In this document: positions 47,071 through 60,629 of the stretch, one piece after another | Numbering within the stretch: the first letter of the stretch is position 1 | Layout: each line of letters opens with the position of its first letter | Assembly (NCBI GenBank): GCA_947247005.1 | Contig: OX365956.1 | Location: 10,746,089 to 10,810,088, forward strand | Reading direction: 5' to 3' | Source of the DNA: Spisula solida | Taxonomy: Eukaryota > Mollusca > Bivalvia > Venerida > Mactridae | Length of the DNA stretch: 64,000 bases | Notes under the pieces: generated by a model | The model's input: only the letters and a program-made list of their open reading frames with translations | What the model was told of the DNA's origin: nothing | Databases searched by the model: none | Translations under genes and position numbers: made by a program

Positions 47071-48608
47071 AATGTTTTACAAAAGACTCAAACGTGCTTT
47101 CCACTGACTTTATTCATCAACTAACCACAGATTTCCAACATCAAAATGTATCCAAAATACGCACACGAATTAGCATCCTTAGCCCGAACACCATGAGAAA
47201 TACTATCATGAGTGAGCTTGCCATGGCGTACATATTAAGTTTTATATAAGTATTACAGCAGACTGAAATATGAACATTCTGTGTTTCTTTCATTATTCCA
47301 ACATTTAACTTATGTTATACCGGTACATTATACGCGTGATTATGCGCCTGTATATGTCTACTATATGATAATGATATTGACTTTCTACCTGTGTAAATAT
47401 ATAATTGTATGTTTCATAAATTTGTGATCCTTTTATAAACCATGTTTCTTCCTTCGCTATACGACCTAGCTATATGTCCATGTTTTCAACCCCTACCCGT
47501 TTTCTTTTCCTTACTGTAATATACTATGTTGCCATCTTCATGTAGTGTTATTTTATCAATATGACTGTTGTAATCCAATTGTGTTTCACCATGAAACATC
47601 GCACTAGTAAGTAATTCTTCTCCGCTAAGTGATCTTACTATCTCTCTATTCACGCACACTTCTCATGTCCACATATTGTTTTTCTCTATTACTTCCCTTT
47701 GTTTTGTTGTAGTTATGTTTTTGTATGAATATTTATACATGCCGTCGCCATGTTTGCTGTATATGTTTTGTAGTAATGTGTATATGCCTCTGTGTTAACC
47801 AGTGTTTCATCGTACAACAAAGTATGGTCTTGAGCTCAGATGCGTAGTAATTAAACACGATTGCGTATCATCCAAACGTGATGACATACTAAATTATAGA
47901 TAAATACAGTTACGTATTTAGTATCTCAATTCTGACGTAGCCAACATTGCAGCACAGCAAGGAACATTACTTTATGATCGGCTTAGCTATGCTCTACACA
48001 CCATCGTTCCTCCATGTGTATATAGATAAAGCTGCTGGTTGCGTCAGAAGCGATGATAAATGGATAACTCAAACGATTACATCCAATACAGGTACTGATA
48101 TTGTAAAAGGTACGGGTAAAGATGTAAAGCTTTAAAATTGAACAACCCAGTGTCATCATAATTGTTTTTACGGTATTACACAACAAGTCGTGTTTTACGA
48201 CAGAAATAGCATTAAATTTTGTTATTGATATTCCAATGAAACACGGAACATCTCTGCGGTGATGCTCACAAGACTAACCATTTTTCAGCTACAATACATT
48301 TGTGATAGACCACCCACTAGGAGTGTGTCCGGGAGGTCGTGTGTGGTCTATGGTCGCCTCATAAAATATACACAATGTCAATGGAACCAGCTGCCCTCGT
48401 TCTCATAGACCCATTGTGATGTTTAACACAAAGTATCCGATGTCAATGTATATGGTACATGAATACCGAGTTACACATTCGACCTGTATTTAATAACTAT
48501 ACACGTTAACTAGTTCAACAATATACGTCATGTAGATGGACAAGGAGTTTGGTGAACATCATACTCTATAGTGAAGGCTTAATTGTGTCCTTCAAAAACA
48601 ATCACAGA
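47071..48608. other. intergenic stretch between gene 2 upstream block and gene 3 stop
   Basis: No gene or complete element recognised. 48025-48115 is paralogous to 23590-23680. It should include the gene 3 3' UTR at its right end. Confidence 0.4.
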
Positions 48609-51600
48609 TCACACTTGTGTTTCGGCAAAACTGAAAACAACTTGATGCTTTCTGCCACTTTCATCTGTAGCTTCTGCTGTTAACTCAGTTGTCCCGAAAA
48701 ACACACGCAGTTTTCCGGAATTGAAGTCCTCGGAAATGTTAATGTTCATGCTACCTATAAGATGACAACCTATATCTGTAATAAACTTAGGTTCGTTCGA
48801 TATTTCCGATCGATAAAATGGAAAACTCAGCTCGGTTTGGTATTTGTATTTAGGATATGCTGGTATCTCTATTGGCGGGGCACCGAATTGAATTGAGTCG
48901 CCTTTTCTTATCAATATTTTGAAAATATCTGTACAAACGTTGCCGTCTTCACTTTCCTCACATTTATCTATAGGATGTTTTGTGATATCAAAGTCTTCAT
49001 TCCAATCGAGTCCAATTGTGTACGGGCATAGGCGTTTATTCACAATTGATTGGTCGCGGCCAAAGATCACCGCCCCTTTCATCACTGTTGAAACTGCATC
49101 TGGTGGAATCACAACAATATTGTCTGAAAACATTTCCTTAATTGCTTTCTTCAAAATAAAGCAGTCTGAGAACCCACCCACACAGCAAAGTGTATCAATT
49201 TTATTTGGAATTTTCCTCAAGGCTTCTCCAATTGTTTTACTAACTCCATCAATGGTTGGTTCAAAGAACTGATGAAAGAGGTTATAACCAATCCTCAGTT
49301 TGCCTGCCTTAAATTCGACGTCTTTTGACATTTCCATTTGTCTTACTGAACTAGACAAGTCTTCGCGATTATGTTGTTTATGCAATTCCTGGAAACTTTC
49401 AGGAACAATAAAGGTAACTTTAGAAATATCTCCACCAGCCTCGACAAACGCACATTTCTTATGTTCGAAGGAACGTTGTAGGATCAGGTAGTCTTCCATG
49501 TTTTCATTTTTGAAAGAATCTAATACCAGACCTCCTGACAATTTAATAATGAATTTGTCGAATTCCATATTTATATTATCGCTTCCCCAAGGACCACCGC
49601 ATGGTGGTATAACTTCTTCAAAGTTGCCGTCATCACTCACACAATGAGCTGCTATATCCGTTGTTCCGCCTGCAATCAAAGTATACTATTTGTTTTAATT
49701 GAACTGTATGCATTTTATAAACTGTTTCCCTTTATGGACAGCACTCAACAGATACAATTTAAAGAGTTCGAAAGATTATGTTGTAAGAATATGTTTAACA
49801 ATCGACCTAAATGTATTATGTAAACTTTCAACAATCCTAAACTGTTGTTTGTTTGTGTGTGTTTATTTTATTTCAACTGCTGTTACTTTGATTATTACAA
49901 TTTTGTTATAGAGTATGCCCTACGTACTAGATAGTTTGTTGATATGATATAATTGATAATCTGGTTCTATCATTATGATGACTATTTGAGTGTAGCTAAG
50001 CTGATTATTCTTATGGTGATATGTTCAATTTACGAGTTACAAATACATTCTTTCCTGATTTCATATACGTTGTATGTTAAAACCAGGTAAATAGATTTTG
50101 TGAATCTGTGCTAAGAGTTATATTGCTGTATATTATTGATCATTACACGCCAATGTTAATTTAACGTAATCCGTCCATCTTTAGCCGACGTCATTTCGAC
50201 GTAATTTCGTGTTATTACGGGAAACTTCGGTACCGTCCGGAAAATTTTATAAACATCCGTAAACATTAAATGTTTTTATTTTACGGTATTCATATCAATA
50301 AATCTGCTTAATAAATTATGTCTTGGTAATTATATTTGACGATCTTTAAAAAAATAAATTTAAAATAAAAAAAATTGTGACGAGTTCCTTCCCTTTGATA
50401 TTCGAAGTCATAGAAACGCTCGCGAAATCAAGCGCCGAAATGACATGGCGAGCAGACTTATTCTCGACGTGAGGTCGATTTTGTCACCAAAACTGTGTTA
50501 TTCGGAAGGGTTGAGGACTATTATCAGTCTAAATTACATTGGTAAACACCGTTGTGAGGACGAATACCGTTATTCTTATGAATTTTCGGTTGAGAACGAT
50601 GGAAATCTCGGAAACAAACATTGAGCTGTTGAGAAAACGAAAGTAGAAATATTTCTGTTGCACCATTTCGTCGAGAAGAGACTCTTCTTCTTCTTTTCTT
50701 CTTAAATGAACTACACTCCTTCAAAGCTCTGAAGATTATGTGTAGGCGCTAGTTTTAAAAACAATTTTGAATGTGAGTGTATGATACACAGAAATAATGG
50801 TTTGTATTGTAATACATGTGCAAGTTAAAAGATTGATTTTATAATCAAACATTAAGATTAAAACTTTGTACAATGGTTGCCATTTAGTATGTGAATGTGG
50901 AGACCAAGACAGGAACAGTGACAATGGTCTTAAAAACATCAACTGAGTCTGCTTGGTGTGCGGTTACGGGCAACATATTCCACTGGCTTATTGTTCTGGG
51001 ATAGAATGAAAACTTATACTGATCTTGGGATGTACCGATATGCTTGTAGCCATACCCACTACTGTATCTAGTTCTGGGATCCGATGTGATTAATAAATTA
51101 TTTTCCGGGTATATTGCGACAGTATGATGTATAAGTTTGTAAAACATAATTAAGCGAGCTCGTGTTCTTCTAATTTCTAGGGATGGCCAATTTAGAGTGT
51201 TCATCATGTTTGAAACTGAGCTTGTGTTATGGTAGCGATTGGTGGTAAATCTAGCGGCCCTTCTCCGGACTTTCTCAATTTGAATTTTTTGGCATTTGGT
51301 ATGTGGGTCCCAGACAGAAGAGGAGTATTCTAATTTAGGTCTCACAATGGCTTTATATGCGTGTTCTTTGACTTTTGGAGAGTTTATTTTTAAATTTCTA
51401 CGTAAGAAGCCTAGGGATTGGTTAGCTTTGTTGGAGATTGAGTTTATATGTTTGTCCCATTTTAGATTGCTTTGTAGTGTTACGCCTATATATTTAGCAG
51501 AGTCAACTTTTTCGAGAATGTGGTTGTGTAGTTTATATTGAAAATTTATTGGAGTTTTTTTTTGTGTAACGGTAAGGATATTGCATTTATCAGGATGAAA

Positions 51601-54600
51601 GTGCATGAGCCAGTCCTGTTCCCACCTGCCAGCAGCATCCAGGTCAGACTGGAGGAGTTTAGCATCGTTAGTAGTTTTTATTTCTTTGTAAATAATACTA
51701 TCATCGGCAAAAAGTCTGAGTGTGCTATGTTGGATGTAGTCTGCAAAGTCATTTATGTAAATTAAGAATAGGATTGGACCCATAACTGTGCCCTAGGGTA
51801 CACCTGAAGTCACTGGGACTTTTTCTGACATGATACCGTCCAGGGCAACAGTCTGGGTCCTATCTCCTAAGAAGTCTGAAATCCAGTCAATAACATTGCT
51901 ATTAATGCCATAATAGTTTAGTTTATAAAGAAGATGTTTATGTGGTACTTTGTCGAATGCTTTTGCAAAGTCCATTATGATTACGTCAGTTTGAATTTTT
52001 TTATTAAATGATTGACAGAGATTTTGTATGAATGAAATGAGCTGGGTTTCACAAGAACGTGAGGCTCTAAACCCATGTTGTAAGTCATATAAGATATTAT
52101 GTTTTTCCAGAAATGACATCATGTTACTAGAAACGACGTGTTCCATTATTTTACAACAAATACATGTCAGTGATATAGGTCTGTAGTTTATAGCATCATG
52201 TTTATCTCCCTTTTTTAAAAACGGGACAGACATTTGCATGTTTCCATGTGGTTAAAGTTTTTAAAAAAATATATTTAGACAAGCCATGTGATACCCTTAA
52301 TGAAAAAGTTAGTTTCATTGGGAATCTAAATTTTGCCAATGATGGATGGATTACCTTAATCTCATTTTCATAATACTGTATGAAATCGTAATGTCACAAC
52401 TTTAGCTTTTATTTCGCTTTCGACTTCCGAGTCAAACGTTTTCGACAAGTCCACACTAAATCTAGATGTATATCTTATTATAATATTTGATTGCATGAAT
52501 ATCACAACTTTAGCTTATATTTCGTTTTCACTTCGTAAGCCAAGGCATGAGGCTAATACCGATATACATTGTATGTAGTAGTTATACAGCGTCATAATTA
52601 TGAAAATATATCATGCATGTTCATATGTTTATATATTTTGTACATATATGTTTTGTGTTTTGAATATTTTCGCGGTCCAAAATGGAGGAAAAGAAAAGTT
52701 ATTATTGTTTCAAGTATATTCCAAATACCATTCTCTGTTAGTAATATGCAACTTCAAGCCGAAACAAGATTTGGCGTTCTAAATTGTCATGAAAAGTGCT
52801 AAAACTGCCTTTATCGCTAAATATGACAGCATTTTCTGTGAATTTGTCTACCGATTACTAAGAATATTGATTGGGAGATCTTTTTTAAAGGCAGTGTATA
52901 GTTACTGCAAATGCAGGACATATTTAGAGAAAATGCACTTTTATTTGAAAAAGACACAGGGTCACATTAAACCGTTCTGGAACCTTGTCCTTTCGCCATT
53001 TTATGAACCATGTCCTTTAAAGCCACATTAGTCTACAATGAACCACATACAGCCTTTTTTCTCCCTCTGTTGGGAAAGAAAATGGTACCATGAACACTTT
53101 ACCTCCTAAATCTGCAATAACGTGACAACTTCCAGGTTTCATAGCCATCTTTGTACAGGACGTTTTGTCAAGCTCGGGAATATCAGTCTTGTGTAAATAT
53201 ACAGCGGCACATTCTGGCTCCAATGCAATTCTTAGATGATCATCTTTTATTTTAGCCTGTCAATAAAAACGAAAAAAGAAACGGTATTGATTATTCTAGT
53301 CAATCAAATAATACATGTAGTTATTAATACAAAACTATATATTGTATAGGTTGTAATCCAAAAAAATAAACACTGTATAATATGATTTATTAAAAAACGA
53401 ACAGTTTCAGTTTGTTAATTGACATAAGAACATTGTTTAAGTTCGCCGCCTTAAATAATAGGTGACTGAAACATTAACAGAAGAGCATGTACAAAATACA
53501 ATTAACAATATAAACAGAATAACCTGCTATGTACTAAGAAAGCAACTACGCATGCAAAATAAGAATAATAATTTATATTAATTAACGAGTAAGTTATTAC
53601 CGGCCGTCCATATATGATTGACGCTTTTCAAATGCTAAAGCAACATATTTTGTTAATTTACATTTTATCATTTATGTGATACAGGCATTAATATTATAAG
53701 GTTTGGATAGTTGGCCAATGACAACAATGATAAGGGAAAACAGTAGTTCGTAATTGACGATGTAAAGGACAAACCAAGACAAAACATGGTATTCGTCGTT
53801 CACAACATTTATAGAACAAAGTACACATTTTCTATGTTCGCGTTCACTGCAACCTTCCTAAATAGCTAACTTATGTGAAGAACAATGTCGTTTAGTTAGA
53901 ACAAATGACAGCAAATTCTTCCCGGTTGGATAACGGTCTCCTTTCTCTGACAATGTGTTAAGCAAACTTTCCTCATACTGTAATATTGTAGTTTAATGGG
54001 TTTCTTCGAATGAAGGTGATCTTATTCGAATCTATCTGCCATGAATGCTTACATTTCTCGCTGCTTTCCGCATGAATGCCTTAGCTTGCTCACTCCAAAT
54101 CGCTGGCGTGGTAAGTACATAGTATATATCATCCTCTCTTAACTGTGGATTGATTTCTTTCACAAAAGCAATGATCTTAGTTTTCATGTAATGGATGGCA
54201 TGTGAAAATATGTTGATTGCTGGAAACTCTCGACCTTCAGTGTCTTTAATAGTGGCTGACATGGTAAGCCCACGTTTTTCCTAAAGAAATGCAGTGAAAA
54301 TAATGTTTAAAAAATAAACGCCAAAAACTGACGCAAGAATAGTTGTTAGAGTGTTGTTAGAGTGTTGTTAGAGTGTTGTTAGAGTGTTGTTAGAGTGTTG
54401 TTCGATGCGTGGTTCCCTTGTTAGGCATTATTTCGTGATACTGCCTGTGAACATGCCCTCCGACCGAAAAAGTTATTTTAGTTACTGGTACTTGTGGAAA
54501 CAAATGCAGTGGTAATAAATAAGCATAGTTTTGTTGTATTTTCTCTCAACCAAACAACCTTTGTGACAATTTTAACTTAATCTAAGAGGAAGAATGACTA

Positions 54601-55862
54601 GTATGTAATGCCCACAGTCAAAAATCCCGGCCTTGAATCTACCCTCAAATATATACATGTATGCTAGCCCTTGATCATATTCAACAATTTAATAATAGAC
54701 ATGTGCTGTTGTTCCGTCTACTGAATATATTCATATTGTTACTGTATTGTTTATTCGGTTTCAACTCCTGTTTGAGACAAAACGAATTCAGGTATATACA
54801 CGGCGGCCGATAAGTTACCGAGTCAAAACAACGTCATAAATAACGTGATTCTGTTCTCGCATGAAAGATCATGGTATTTGTGTGATAATTCAAATTACTT
54901 ACTTTGGAATGATATAAATGCATTTTAAATCGTCGAAATAGGTGCCAACTTTTGTGTTGATTATCTTCGGCCAGGATAGCGAACTTATTCTCTGCTTCAT
55001 AACCGAATGAATGGAACCTTTCCTCTGCATCCAGCAGTACACAGGTTGGGGTCTTCGGTGTACTGTTTGCAAACAATAACAATATAACTATATTAAATAT
55101 GTGTAAATAGCATGCTTGTATAACTTAACAAAACCGTCCTCGTTGGCCGAATGGTTAGATCGTACGTCACGGGAATGGAAGATTGTGGGTTTGACCTAAA
55201 GCCATGGCATACGGAAGTCGTTATAAAGTGCTGGTTTACCTCCATTGCTTTACGCTCCGCATACTAGGATAATTCCAAGAAATGTGACTGGTTAGTCTCT
55301 ATAAGTAGGACTAAAATACTGATGTTGGGACTTATGCACCTAAAATAGTGGTTTCATGTTTTATATCTAAGTAAAATATTAAAAATATGTATTATTTGTG
55401 CCGCGTAGTTAAAAGTATCCCCGTTCATAACGAATATAGTATACGATAGTCAGTGTTGTTTTACAGCTATCAACCCTTTGTTGTTGTTGTATACTTAGTA
55501 ATGTAGTTACATTGAAACTAGTTATTTGTGCAATCCTTTTTGGGGCTCGTTGCGAAGGCCGAGTCTGTCTAATGCTTCCGTACTTCACAAACTATTGAGT
55601 ACTTGGACAACAAAATTAAACATTATAAGACCCAAATCATTATGATTGAAGGAATCAGTGAAACAGTGAGCTAAAGAAATCAAATTTAAATTTGAATCAT
55701 TCTTTCGTACATTACATGATCTCCAGATTTCCAGTCCTGTGTTATTATTTTACGGTCGTTTGTTGCAGTATAGTGATTTCTGAATGAGACAGCGTATCCC
55801 GAGTATGTTGTACCAAAGTCTATAGATGCTACCACAGGTTTATCCAGCCATGTTGTACCCAT
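48609..55862 (-). CDS. HSPA12-like Hsp70-superfamily protein, gene 3 (584 aa, 5 coding exons)
   Basis: Coding exons on the minus strand: 55711-55862, 54903-55062, 54053-54280, 53103-53256, 48609-49669; TGA stop at 48609-48611. Exon 1 is one codon longer than in genes 1 and 2 and starts MGTTW; exons 2-4 have the same lengths (160, 228, 154); the last exon is shorter (1061), with small deletions near the C terminus. DFGTTYSG, TTPAIW, ALEPE, DLGGGTTD and VGGFSD are present. It is clearly more divergent than the gene 1/gene 2 pair, for example in the region after DFGTTYSGYAVSF. A LINE copy in the same orientation lies in intron 4 (49670-53102), and a tRNA-derived SINE lies in intron 1. All joins keep the frame, so the gene looks intact. 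Confidence 0.92.
50884..52275 (-). mobile_element. LINE reverse transcriptase fragment in intron 4 of gene 3, one nonsense codon
   Basis: Minus-strand reading from about 52275: KKGDKHDAINYRPISLT, HGFRASRSCETQL, MDFAKAFDKVPH, GVP-stop-GTVMGPILFLIYIND, then LRLFADDSIIYK, KYIGVTLQSNLKW, and the C-terminal region ending at 50884. The RT palm is complete, including the FADD catalytic motif. Disabling changes visible: a one-base shift in the A-run before KKGDK, and TAG at 51795-51793 in place of the conserved glutamine of VPQG. It is 5' truncated and lies in the gene's orientation. Confidence 0.85.
52276..53102. other. rest of intron 4 of gene 3, nothing recognised
   Basis: AT-rich; short frames without motifs. 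Confidence 0.4.
54345..54404 (+). repeat. 11-bp minisatellite (GTTAGAGTGTT)n, intron 2 of gene 3
   Basis: Five consecutive copies with almost no variation. Confidence 0.9.
55133..55345 (+). mobile_element. tRNA-derived SINE in intron 1 of gene 3
   Basis: Box A-like TGGCCGAATGGTTAGATCG (55144-55162) and box B-like GTGGGTTTGACC (55186-55197) form a tRNA-like head, followed by a core containing CTTTACGCTCCGCATACTAG. No A-rich tail is obvious. Confidence 0.7.
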
Positions 55863-55878
55863 TGTACTCCTCTATCTG
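55863..55878 (-). other. conserved 5' UTR splice acceptor, gene 3
   Basis: ACACAG on the minus strand ends at 55876, with a 13-nt leader to the ATG at 55862. Spacing is identical to genes 1 and 2 although the leader sequence differs. Confidence 0.6.
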
Positions 55879-55999
55879 TGTATAATATGCAAATATAATT
55901 CGACGAGAAAATTAATATCAATGACACTATTAACTTTGTTTGAAATATCTTATGGTGTAATGATAGTTCTTATACATGTACAAATGTATGTACTACCTG

Positions 56000-57690
56000 T
56001 TAAATTTAGGTACAACTGTACGAAAACTTTATGTTTTTTTAACTTACATGTTCCTGCTATCTGTGTAATGTCAAGAAACAACTTACTTGCTACAATCCAT
56101 GCTGAGTAATATATTATATATTATCCATGTGATGAAATCATAGTCATTGGTTTGGTCTATCGTCCAAATACATTGGTTTAATTGTTGCATGTATATCAAA
56201 CGATACAACAATATCACAACGACATGTTACATTCTTTTTGTTGTTTGATAACTTATCATTAACACGTATTGTGTTTGCATTGATAGTTAAATAATGTATT
56301 GTATCGGTCAACTTTTACTGCGCTAAAGAGTCCAAGTACTTTTATTTCACATTTGGTTCTATTCTCAAATTTGTAATTATTATCTAAAGTCCCACACTTC
56401 GAATTTCTGAGCATTTCGTCATAAAGGTTTGTGTAGTTTTTACAAGTGAAAGGCGTGTGGCAGACGAAATTAATATGTGTGCTTTACCACAAAGGCATGC
56501 ATTTGCACAGGATTATTAAAAAACCCCATTAAATTTCGCGAGAATTAGTATTGCGGACCGCACTCAAGCCCACACAATGTTGAGTGCCGACATCACTATT
56601 AGACAAATGCATTGTCCGTTATTTTAAACAATGCGTTTATGTATTTGTGTTTTAGCGCAAAATACTATTAGGAAACATGTTTTCCTATAAATATAAGTGG
56701 ATATCTTCACGTTTTCAATTGTAAGTACACGTATTCTTCTACAAATACTTCCTAAAAATATAGAAAACAGATGGCAAATTAGAAATTCGTTGGGGTGTAT
56801 GCTTACATCTGACGACTTAGGTGCGTTTCGTATTACTAATTTTCGCGAGGTTTAATGCTTTTCAACGAAGAATAAATTCCTGCCAAGTACAAACATGTTA
56901 CATGCCGTGCACGAGGACTACGTGCCATTTCGTACTAAACGTTCCGCATGGATGATTCTGTTCATAAATACGTGATTTGAATAAAAAAACACAACTTTAG
57001 ATTCATTGATTGGATACATCGCCTACTATAATATTTCATAGGGTGGTCAATTAGAAATTCGTTGAAGTCTACACGTATAGGTAAAAATCCAGTGACGCAG
57101 CGGTCGAGTCCACTATAACGGTGTAAAACCAATCATAAAGAATTATACTGTACAAACAGCTATGATTTTAATGCTAAATTAACATATATACTATATTTTT
57201 CTAACTGTTCAGACAATGGTTATATTTTGTGCATAAATAAACTGCAATGTCACTGTCACTATATCCTAACTGGACTATACTGGTACTCATACACACGTTT
57301 GTTTTGCAACCTCCTTAATAACAACAACACGCTAACTAACCACCCAAACAATATGATATCGAAATTAGGTCAGTTGTAACCCAAACATATATTTACGATA
57401 TCAAACACAAATCTGATAACCCGACTAAGCATAAATAAGTCAAGTATGCACCCATTAGTTTATACAGTGATAAAACAATGTCAACATGTACGGAAGGTTG
57501 AAGAGTAATTTGTAAAGTTTACACCTATCCATTATAATATACTAGTATAATATAATATAAAATATTGTGTACATCGACTGTGAAACTCATTATAACTTAT
57601 ACATTTGTACGTGTATATTTCACTCTAGGTGACAGATTCCCAGGTCACAAACCAGTATACCCGCCTATATATCATGGAGAACGAATGGCC
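56000..57690. other. upstream region of gene 3, partly shared with gene 1
   Basis: 56910-57060 aligns with 21335-21600 (ATGCCGTGCACGAG; TCAATTAGAAATTCGT with CCAATTAGAAATTCGT). 56427-56510 resembles the interior of the MITE at 26450-26810. No gene seen. Confidence 0.4.
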
Positions 57691-57694
57691 CAAT

Positions 57695-57775
57695 TTAACC
57701 GTGTCCAAGATGGGATTCAAACCGACAACCTTTAGTTCAGTAGTGTACACCTCGACCACTGGGTTCCATATACAA
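57695..57775 (-). mobile_element. tRNA-derived SINE head
   Basis: On the minus strand, box A-like CCAGTGGTCGAGGTG, an anticodon-arm-like stretch CTGAACTAAAG, and box B-like GTCGGTTTGAATCCC, in tRNA order and spacing. Confidence 0.6.
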
Positions 57776-58790
57776 TATCACGAATACCTTTTTATATTTT
57801 ATATGTGATTTATATGTATTTAAATATTTAATTCATACATGTATATATAGAGAGGACATTTGTTTGTTTTGATTGTATATGGTTTATATCTCATCATAGT
57901 GATAAATGTCCATATTTTTATGAGCGCGTAGACAGTTTAGTGTTGAGTGCTTGGTAAAATTAAAGTGGTCCCTGTGTGGGACGGAGCTTACATCAGTCAC
58001 ATTGTGAGTGATAACCAGTGACTGTTTTAGATTTTATTTCACTGATAGAACTCCATATCTTATCAGTTAATATTAAATAAAACATATACTATACTCATGT
58101 GAACAAGTTACAACAAACAATCAAACTCTTTTTTGATCGTATGACTAAAACAACGGTAACTAGAATCATTGAGATGACATGTTAGCTGAAAATACATCTG
58201 TATGTCGCATTTAAGTTACGAAGAGACAAAACTAGCAACTTACTGTATTTGTTTAGTGGAGTTTCAGTTTGGCGAAGGTGTTTCACATCATGACGTAATA
58301 ATGCCAGATAGCAAGATACTGTGTTTAAATGGACATAGTAAATCTTTTATCTTGTTTTATTTTCGTTATTTCAGTCACAAGTCAGTACAAAAGTCGTATA
58401 TAGTCACCTCTATCTAAATTGTAGATAGCATATCTGAAATATTTATGCACAAAGATTATTTAATATTGTTAGACTTAAAAAACTAAAACCATACGTTAAA
58501 AAAGAAAGTAGAAGACCACTGGAGCCTTACCACGACAAGTTGTATTTATTTGTAATTAACTAACTGATCTACCTTGATACTTCACGTTCATCATGAATTC
58601 CAAAATAAGATTACATCTTTATAGGAGAGATCACCTTATTCATATGCAAAATGCCCACCAGCAATCTATTGGATGAATGAACAATAGAAATCTGCCATTC
58701 ACCAATTATAGCTAGCTGGTGGTACTAATCCCTTTGTATACAAACATGATACCTCCTATTGTGTTTTATTCACATAAGTTAAAAAAGTGG

Positions 58791-58998
58791 TATAGTGCGC
58801 CCAGGATAACATGAATGGCGGGAAATTTTGTTATAATCCATTTAGGTGGATTAATCAGATGTGAATGATTTATCCGTTATGTTTTTAGAACAAAACTGAC
58901 CTTATCTGTTTTCTTTAGTTATGTGGTAAACCAACTTTCCAATAGTTGACAAAACCGATTCATGTTTGTAAACATCACGTTATCCTGGGCACACTATA
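58791..58998. mobile_element. 208-bp MITE
   Basis: TATAGTGCGCCCAGGATAAC (58791) and its inverse ending GTTATCCTGGGCACACTATA (58998) match at 19 of 20 positions. TA or TATA may be the target duplication. Confidence 0.8.
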
Positions 58999-59296
58999 AT
59001 CTTATTGTAAGGTACAGGGGATATTAAAAGTCAAGTCGAGACCGTTATCGCGGAAGGGTTGGTGGTGGTTTACGACTTGCCTCCCTTTGTTTACTCATAT
59101 TGATTTTCCTGGTCCCCGTATTTACAAATTACTTTTCTAAGTTTGCTGAATAATGTTTATGAAGATACAGTCCGTGCAGGATAATGTGGCAGTCACGTGA
59201 CACAATGTGGACACTGTCAATTGATTGAATTAGGTAAACCGTGGTTAAGGTTGGTATTATAAATCATTCTAACCATCGATCCTTTCAAACATACTT

Positions 59297-59375
59297 CATA
59301 GCCGAGTGGTTTAGTGCGTAGATACTTTCTAACGATATCGATATTTTTGGCCGCGAGTTCGAAACCTTGTCAAGT
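59297..59375 (+). mobile_element. tRNA-like (class II) SINE head
   Basis: Box A-like TAGCCGAGTGGTTTAGTGCG and box B-like CGAGTTCGAAACC separated by a long variable region, as in Ser/Leu tRNAs. Acceptor ends do not pair, so it is not called a tRNA gene. Confidence 0.55.
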
Positions 59376-59466
59376 TGTATGTATTTTTTTATTTCTTTTT
59401 CTCATCTTTATAAATTTAAAAGCTAAGAGTTTTACAGAAAAATGGCTTAAATAATCAGTTCTATCC

Positions 59467-59495
59467 AATAGTGATAGTGATAGTGATAGTGATAC
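59467..59495 (+). repeat. hexanucleotide (TAGTGA)n microsatellite
   Basis: Four to five copies of TAGTGA. Confidence 0.9.
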
Positions 59496-59887
59496 AAACC
59501 TGTAATTAAAGTTATTAAGTCTATTATTAAAGAGTGTATAGCCTAAATATACATGTACACAATCAACGTATTGTACATGTATTATAATTAAAGCACAATA
59601 ATTTTTATTGCTAGTACTTAGGTATTGTTACTACCAACACGAAGCCACAGATACATTATCTGAGTGTGACTGTAACTCAGACCATGTTACAGCAGATGAA
59701 GTGATGTAAAATTATTTTGTATCGTAATGAGTGTGTGTTCTTGTCATAAAAGTTGAATTGAATTAAAAATAATTTTATCATGACCATACTAAAACAAGAA
59801 AAATATATAATTAACAAATTATAAATTCTCTCGAAAAGAATATGAAAATAACATTAAAAATAGTGTGATGAATTCAAAAAAAATACT

Positions 59888-59965
59888 AAAGACTTCTTTG
59901 ATGGGTTGAACTTGAATCGCTCAGTTACAATTCCTGTGCGTTACCACCTGAGCTATTACAGCATA
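59888..59965 (-). mobile_element. tRNA-like SINE fragment
   Basis: Minus-strand box A-like TAGCTCAGGTGGTAACGC and a degraded box B GATTCAAGTTCAACC. Confidence 0.5.
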
Positions 59966-60629
59966 CATAACTACTTGCAATTATTTAGTGCTTATATTAC
60001 ATTGTAATTAGTCAAGCATGAAGATAAGGCCAAGCAATTTAACTGCCTGGAAAACTGTCTATGTTAAATGTTAAATTTCGTCGTTGAATGGATGGTAAAG
60101 GATTATCTGCACAAGACAGTCATACTGGTCTGAAAGGTAAACATACACTAGTCCATATTAAGTCTGTATTTCAACAGTTACCACTTACATAGTATTTAAT
60201 GAAACGGACAAACAACAAACAATTAGATTCTTTTAAAGTTATCTGTACTCAATATCATGTATTACCTGACTCGACTGCCACATTATCTAGCACGAACTTA
60301 TATCTTAGATTTTGTCCAAGGTTGATCATTATTGTATTGTATTGTGCGGTTGAACCGAATACGAGACGCGCCGAATACGGTTCGCGTATATGGCGAGCGT
60401 TATCCGGGAATGAGGCACACTCTCAACGATTATTCGGTGCAGAGCGACGAAGATGGCTCGCCGCGATTCATATTCCGAACAATATTTTTTTACCCTACGA
60501 GTAATGCTCATTTTTATGCAAGCCATATTAGGCGTATTTAGTTCTCCCTACGAATAAAACTCATAATTTGTTATGTAAGCCGGTGTAAACTCTGTTTATG
60601 GCACAATAATAATGCGTATTTGTCTCATC

